Shown: one piece after another, positions 21,079-24,136 of the stretch
Layout: each line of letters begins with the position of its first letter
Numbering within the stretch: position 1 is the first letter of the stretch
Source: Faecalibacterium sp. UBA7177
GTDB taxonomy: Bacteria; Bacillota; Clostridia; Oscillospirales; Ruminococcaceae
Direction of reading: 5' to 3'
DNA length: 24,136 nt
Assembly (NCBI GenBank): GCA_002491225.1
Contig: DKVN01000039.1
Coordinates: 5,066 to 29,201, forward strand
Position numbers and translations under genes: made by a program
The notes under the pieces: generated by a model
Databases searched by the model: none
The model's input: the letters and a program-made list of their open reading frames with translations, nothing else
What the model was told of the DNA's origin: nothing

Positions 21079-21674
21079 TGGCTGTCAAACTTGCATCCAT
21101 CTTCTTCAGCATGATCTTGGTGAACAACTACGTGCTGGTGAAGTTTTTGGGCATCTGCCCCTTCCTCGGCGTCTCGAAAAAGCTGGACTCCGCCTTTGGC
21201 ATGAGCTGCGCGGTGGTCTTTGTCATGGTGCTGGCCACCAGCGTCACCTGGCCGCTGCAGCAGCTGCTGGATGCCAACGGCCTGGGCTACCTGCAGACCA
21301 TCGTGTTTATTCTGGTGATTGCGGTGCTGGTGCAGCTGGTCGAGATCATCCTCAAAAAGTATATGCCCCCGCTCTACAGCAGCCTGGGCGTCTACCTGCC
21401 CCTGATCACCACCAACTGCGCGGTGCTGGGCGTGACCATCCTCAACATCGACAACGGCTACAACTTCATCGAGAGCATCGTCTGCGCCGCGGGCGCGGGC
21501 TTCGGCTTCATGCTGGCCATGGTGCTGTTCAGCGGCGTGCGCAAGCGGGTGGAGGAGGCCAACCCCCCGAAGTGCTTTGAGGGGCTGCCCATCACCCTGG
21601 TGGCCGCCGCCATCACCAGCCTGTCCTTCATGGGCTTTGGCGGCATCATCGAAAACATCTTTGGGACCGTGTAA
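21078..21674 (+). CDS. rnfA: RnfA, membrane subunit of the Rnf complex
   Basis: 198 residues, six predicted membrane helices. ILVNNYVLVKFLGICPFLGV with C27 and LPLITTNCAVLGVTILN are strongly family-typical; these cysteines pair with those of RnfE to hold the membrane 2Fe-2S cluster in known structures. RnfA contributes to the central ion- and electron-conducting core. AAAGGAG precedes the ATG, which overlaps the rnfE stop (TAATG). rnfB follows after 12 bases with its own GGAGG. Confidence 0.97.
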   Translation: MAVKLASIFFSMILVNNYVLVKFLGICPFLGVSKKLDSAFGMSCAVVFVMVLATSVTWPLQQLLDANGLGYLQTIVFILVIAVLVQLVEIILKKYMPPLYSSLGVYLPLITTNCAVLGVTILNIDNGYNFIESIVCAAGAGFGFMLAMVLFSGVRKRVEEANPPKCFEGLPITLVAAAITSLSFMGFGGIIENIFGTV

Positions 21675-21686
21675 GGAGGCAAAAGG

Positions 21687-22478
21687 ATGAGTATTGCGAT
21701 TGCGATCATTCTGGTAACGGTCGTGGGCCTCGTGGGCGCGGTGATCCTGGTGCTGGCCGCCAAATTCATGAGCGTGTATGAGGACCCCCGGATCGGCCAG
21801 GTGACAGAGTGCCTGCCGGGCGCCAACTGCGGCGGCTGCGGCTACGCCGGCTGTGCCGACTATGCCAAGGCCGTGGTGGAAAACGGCGCGCCGGTGAACA
21901 AGTGCGCGGTGGGCGGCGCGGCCTGCGCCGCCGCCATCGCGGGCCTGATGGGCGTGGAGGCCGGCGACTCGGTGCCGGTGCGGGCCGTGGTCGGCTGCCT
22001 CGGGGCCGAGGGCGTCTGCAAGATCAAGTACGAGTATCAGGGCATCAGGAGCTGCGCCGCGGCCAAGACCCTGCACGGCGGCCCCAAGCTCTGCCCCTAC
22101 GGCTGCCTCGGCTTTGGCGACTGTGTCAACGCCTGCAAGTTCGGCGCCATCCACATCGAGAACGGGGTGGCCAAGGTGGATCAGTCCAAGTGCACCGGCT
22201 GCGGCGCCTGCAAGGAGGCCTGCCCGCAGAAGGTGATCTGGCTGCACAACTCGGAGGTCAAGCCGGTGGTCATGTGCGCCAACCACGAGAAGGGCATGTT
22301 CACCAACAAGGAGTGCAACGTGGGCTGCATCGGCTGCATGAAGTGCGAGAAGAACTGCCCCGAAGGGGCCATCAAGGTGACCAACTTCGTGGCCCGCATC
22401 GACTACGACAAGTGCACCGGCTGCGGCACCTGCATGGAGGTCTGCCCGCGGCACGTCATCTTTAAGCCGAACGTGTAA
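21687..22478 (+). CDS. rnfB: RnfB, ferredoxin-accepting iron-sulfur subunit of the Rnf complex
   Basis: 263 residues. One N-terminal helix (about 3-25) anchors a cytoplasmic part with many cysteines. The Fe-S domain has C42, C48, C51, C56 and C73. Ferredoxin-type 4Fe-4S sets are seen at C136/140/146/150, C169/172/175/179, C214/217/220/224 and C243/246/249/253. This high cluster number is usual in clostridial RnfB, larger than the gammaproteobacterial form. RnfB accepts electrons from reduced ferredoxin and starts the chain to NAD+. TAAGGAGG precedes the ATG. It is the last gene of the operon, followed by a strong terminator 18 bases after the stop. Confidence 0.97.
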   Translation: MSIAIAIILVTVVGLVGAVILVLAAKFMSVYEDPRIGQVTECLPGANCGGCGYAGCADYAKAVVENGAPVNKCAVGGAACAAAIAGLMGVEAGDSVPVRAVVGCLGAEGVCKIKYEYQGIRSCAAAKTLHGGPKLCPYGCLGFGDCVNACKFGAIHIENGVAKVDQSKCTGCGACKEACPQKVIWLHNSEVKPVVMCANHEKGMFTNKECNVGCIGCMKCEKNCPEGAIKVTNFVARIDYDKCTGCGTCMEVCPRHVIFKPNV

Positions 22479-22496
22479 GGAAACGCAATGATGTAG

Positions 22497-22545
22497 AAAA
22501 TGAGACAGGCTGCTCCGGAACGGGTCGGTCTGTCTCATTTTTTAT
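22497..22545 (+). terminator. Rho-independent terminator of the rnf operon
   Basis: AAAATGAGACAG pairs perfectly over 12 bp with CTGTCTCATTTT around a 21-base loop, followed by T's. It lies 18 bases after rnfB. Confidence 0.92.
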
Positions 22546-22580
22546 CGCGTTATCGCGGCCCGCAGGGGGGCGGGTCACAG

Positions 22581-22605
22581 CCGGGCAAAAAATTTTTTGG
22601 GCCGG
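22581..22605. promoter_or_regulatory. A6T6-centred near-palindrome upstream of the sigma factor gene
   Basis: CCGGGC-AAAAAATTTTTT-GGGCCGG is nearly palindromic. A-tracts of this kind bend DNA and can bind regulators or boost promoters. Nearby, TTATCGCG occurs twice in tandem (22542-22557) and inverted as GCGATAA (22607-22613). The role is inferred only. Confidence 0.35.
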
Positions 22606-22638
22606 TGCGATAAAACGGCCCCCTGCTGCATTCCTTTG

Positions 22639-22667
22639 TTGACAGGAGTGGAGCAGACCGCATCAAG
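22639..22667 (+). promoter_or_regulatory. Possible promoter of the sigma/anti-sigma pair
   Basis: A perfect TTGACA (22639-22644) lies 61 bases before the sigma gene, but the base positions 17 further on (ATCAAG) do not match a normal -10. It may be read by an alternative sigma factor or be chance. Confidence 0.25.
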
Positions 22668-22690
22668 CCCCGCCTGGGGGCAGCCCCACG

Positions 22691-22697
22691 AAGGAGA
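22691..22697 (+). promoter_or_regulatory. Ribosome binding site that decides the sigma factor start
   Basis: AAGGAGA lies 7 bases before the ATG at 22705 but only 1 base before the ATG at 22699, so the second ATG is the likely start. Confidence 0.6.
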
Positions 22698-22704
22698 CAT
22701 GGCC

Positions 22705-23346
22705 ATGTCGGAACGGATCATTAAAATCGAAGAGGGCCGCATCGGGGCGGGCAGCCCTGAGGCGGGCGCGCGGACGGGCATCACGGACCGCCCCGGCGCG
22801 GGCCCGCGGGCGGACCGCGAGGCGCTGGACCGGCTGCTGCTGGCGGCCGGGCAGGGCGACCGCGAGGCGTTTGCCGGGCTGTACGAGGCCGCCCGCGGGG
22901 CGGTGTACGCCGCCGCGCTGGGCATGCTGCGCGACCATCACGCCGCGCAGGACCTTTGCCAGGACGCCTTTGTGCGGATCTGGGAGAGCGCCCCGCGCTA
23001 CCGCAGCACGGGCAGCCCGATGGCCTGGATGTTGACCATCACCCGCAACCTCGCCCGGATGTCCCTGCGCGGGGCCGGGCGGCAGCAGACCCTGACCGGG
23101 GAGGAATGGGCCGCGCTGCCCGGCGATGAGAGCGCCGGGGCTGCGGAGGATGCGCTGGTGCTGCGCGAGGCGCTGCACACCCTCGACGAGGAGGAGCGGC
23201 AGGTGATCCTGCTGCACGCGGTGTCCGGCCTCAGGCACCGGGAGATCGCGGCGCTGCTGGAACGGCCGCTCTCCACCATCCTGTCCAAATACCAACGAGG
23301 ACTGCGAAAGTTAAAGAACCGGCTGAAAGGGGAGGAGCGCGCATGA
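22705..23346 (+). CDS. ECF-type sigma-70 family RNA polymerase sigma factor
   Basis: 213 residues. A ~40-residue N-terminal extension (Gly/Ala/Arg-rich) precedes region 2 (about 48-125), which has AFAGLYEAARGAVYAAALGM, AQDLCQDAFVRIWE and SPMAWMLTITRNLARMSLR. Region 4 (about 148-210) has ALHTLDEEERQVILLHAVSG and HREIAALLERPLSTILSKYQ. There is no region 1.1 or 3, as expected for ECF sigma factors. It should direct RNA polymerase to a small regulon on a membrane-transmitted signal. Its stop overlaps the start of an RsgI-like anti-sigma gene (ATGA), the standard sign of a sigma/anti-sigma pair. The start at 22705 is chosen by ribosome-site spacing. Confidence 0.92.
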   Translation: MSERIIKIEEGRIGAGSPEAGARTGITDRPGAGPRADREALDRLLLAAGQGDREAFAGLYEAARGAVYAAALGMLRDHHAAQDLCQDAFVRIWESAPRYRSTGSPMAWMLTITRNLARMSLRGAGRQQTLTGEEWAALPGDESAGAAEDALVLREALHTLDEEERQVILLHAVSGLRHREIAALLERPLSTILSKYQRGLRKLKNRLKGEERA

Positions 23347-24136
23347 ACAATCGGCAATTGGAGGCCCGCCTGACCCGGGCTGTGGACCGGGCCGCGCCGC
23401 ATGACCTTGACGAGGTCCTCTCCCGCTGCCGGGAACAGGACGGAAAGGGGATCCCTATGACGACGACCAACACCAACCGGCCCGCCCTCTGGCGGGCGCT
23501 GATCGCCGCCTGCCTCGCCCTTGTGCTGCTGGGCACCGGGGCCGGGCTCTTGTATCAACGCACCAACGCTGTGGCCAGCGTGGTCTCGATCGACGTAAAC
23601 CCCAGCATCGAGCTGCGGGTCAACCGGCAGGAGGAGGTGCTCTCCTGCACCCCCATCAACGAGGAGGCCCGGCTGGTGCTGGAGGGGATGAACGAGGGCC
23701 GGGACCTTGAGGGCGCAAAGCTCACCGTGGCGGCCAACGCCATTGTGGGGGCGCTGATCCAGCACGGGTATCTGGACGGGCTGTCCAGCGCGATCCTGGT
23801 CTCGGTGGAGGACGGCAACGAGCAGCGGGCCCTGCGGATGGAGGAGGAGCTGCGCAGCGCGATCGGCGGGATGCTGGAGGCCCAGGCCCCGAGCGTCACC
23901 CTGCTCAGCCAGACCCTGACCGGGCAGGCCGGGAGCAGCCGTCACCATCACGGGTCGCAGCAGGCCGCCGGGGACCCCGGCGCACAGCAGGCGGCCGCCA
24001 TCTCCTCGGGCAAGGCGGCGCTGGTGGAGCGGGTGCTCGCGCTGCGCACAGCCGATGCCAGCGCGCAAGACGCCGAAACCGAGCCCCTGTTCGCCCAGCT
24101 TTCGGCCCTGACGGTGGAGGAGCTGAACGACCTGCT
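23343..24136 (+). CDS. RsgI-type transmembrane anti-sigma factor, 3' end outside window
   Basis: The frame is open from ATG 23343 to the window edge (264 codons, no stop). The N-terminal ~46 residues are polar and should be cytoplasmic, the part that would hold the sigma factor. A membrane helix (about 49-71) follows, then the RsgI signature SVVSIDVNPSIELRVN (N86-P87), where RsgI proteins of Bacillus and Clostridium are known to cleave themselves between Asn and Pro. The rest fits the conserved RsgI periplasmic-type domain (INEEARLVLEGMN, AANAIVGALIQHGYL). It ends, as far as seen, in SGKAALVERVLAL and LSALTVEELNDLL. The 4-base overlap with the sigma gene implies coupled translation. Classical RsgI partners SigI; here the partner is an ECF sigma. 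The missing C-terminus may hold a ligand-binding domain. Confidence 0.88.
   Translation, partial: MNNRQLEARLTRAVDRAAPHDLDEVLSRCREQDGKGIPMTTTNTNRPALWRALIAACLALVLLGTGAGLLYQRTNAVASVVSIDVNPSIELRVNRQEEVLSCTPINEEARLVLEGMNEGRDLEGAKLTVAANAIVGALIQHGYLDGLSSAILVSVEDGNEQRALRMEEELRSAIGGMLEAQAPSVTLLSQTLTGQAGSSRHHHGSQQAAGDPGAQQAAAISSGKAALVERVLALRTADASAQDAETEPLFAQLSALTVEELNDL

Noticed and set aside
20763..22538. Minus-strand open frame of 591 codons opposite rnfE, rnfA and rnfB
   Set aside because: It crosses three genes and the operon terminator, and its His/Asp/Ala-rich text has no domain; it is a shadow of the rnf genes.
23937..23952. Run of histidine codons in the anti-sigma gene that could look like a cloning tag
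   Set aside because: Only three His in a row, within a natural low-complexity linker; no vector sequence nearby.

Overview
The window is uniformly GC-rich bacterial chromosome and looks like an anaerobic Gram-positive of the Clostridia, probably a high-GC member of the Oscillospiraceae/Ruminococcaceae group. The clues are an rnfCDGEAB operon in the clostridial order, an ECF sigma factor paired with an RsgI-type anti-sigma factor, a NusG-domain-II membrane protein, and Ser/Thr kinases of the KEYFP type. Genus and species cannot be read from the sequence. No rRNA, tRNA, CRISPR array, transposase or phage gene was seen.

Layout. Positions 1-6.6 kb hold housekeeping and membrane genes: the 3' part of a divergent CstA-like carrier, an acyltransferase-3 membrane protein, an MGMT-fold alkyltransferase-like protein lacking the PCHR cysteine, a convergent Na/Pi-cotransporter-like protein, and a small NusG_II protein divergent from an M20 dipeptidase (PepV/Sapep type). 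Positions 6.7-15.6 kb form a co-directional six-gene phospho-signalling cassette: FHA protein, membrane PP2C, soluble PP2C, secreted trypsin-like protease joined through a membrane helix to a cytoplasmic FHA domain, soluble Ser/Thr kinase, and membrane Ser/Thr kinase with a ~730-residue external repeat domain. A strong bidirectional terminator separates it from a minus-strand pair: an unrecognised 375-residue protein and a 46-residue membrane peptide. Positions 17.6-22.5 kb carry the complete Rnf complex (ferredoxin:NAD+ oxidoreductase coupled to ion translocation), ending in a clean terminator. The right edge holds the ECF sigma gene and the truncated RsgI-like gene.

How the genes may work together. 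The 6.9-15.6 kb cassette contains a writer (two kinases), an eraser (two PP2Cs) and a reader (two FHA domains). Three of its proteins span the membrane, with a protease, a Pro/Ala-rich tail and a repeat sensor predicted outside. The small FHA protein carries an ETT motif just before its FHA domain, as in the GarA/OdhI phospho-switch. This is the best candidate for an undescribed system. The second notable point is an 18-bp near-match to the Rex redox-repressor operator upstream of rnfC, which would tie Rnf expression to NADH/NAD+.

Gene-free stretches over 300 bases. Positions 6584-6908 hold a terminator, a 12-bp tandem repeat and an extended -10 promoter. Positions 17196-17603 hold a minus-strand promoter, the Rex-like site, the rnf promoter and a structured leader. 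All protein identities rest on reading motifs by eye; no database search was run.
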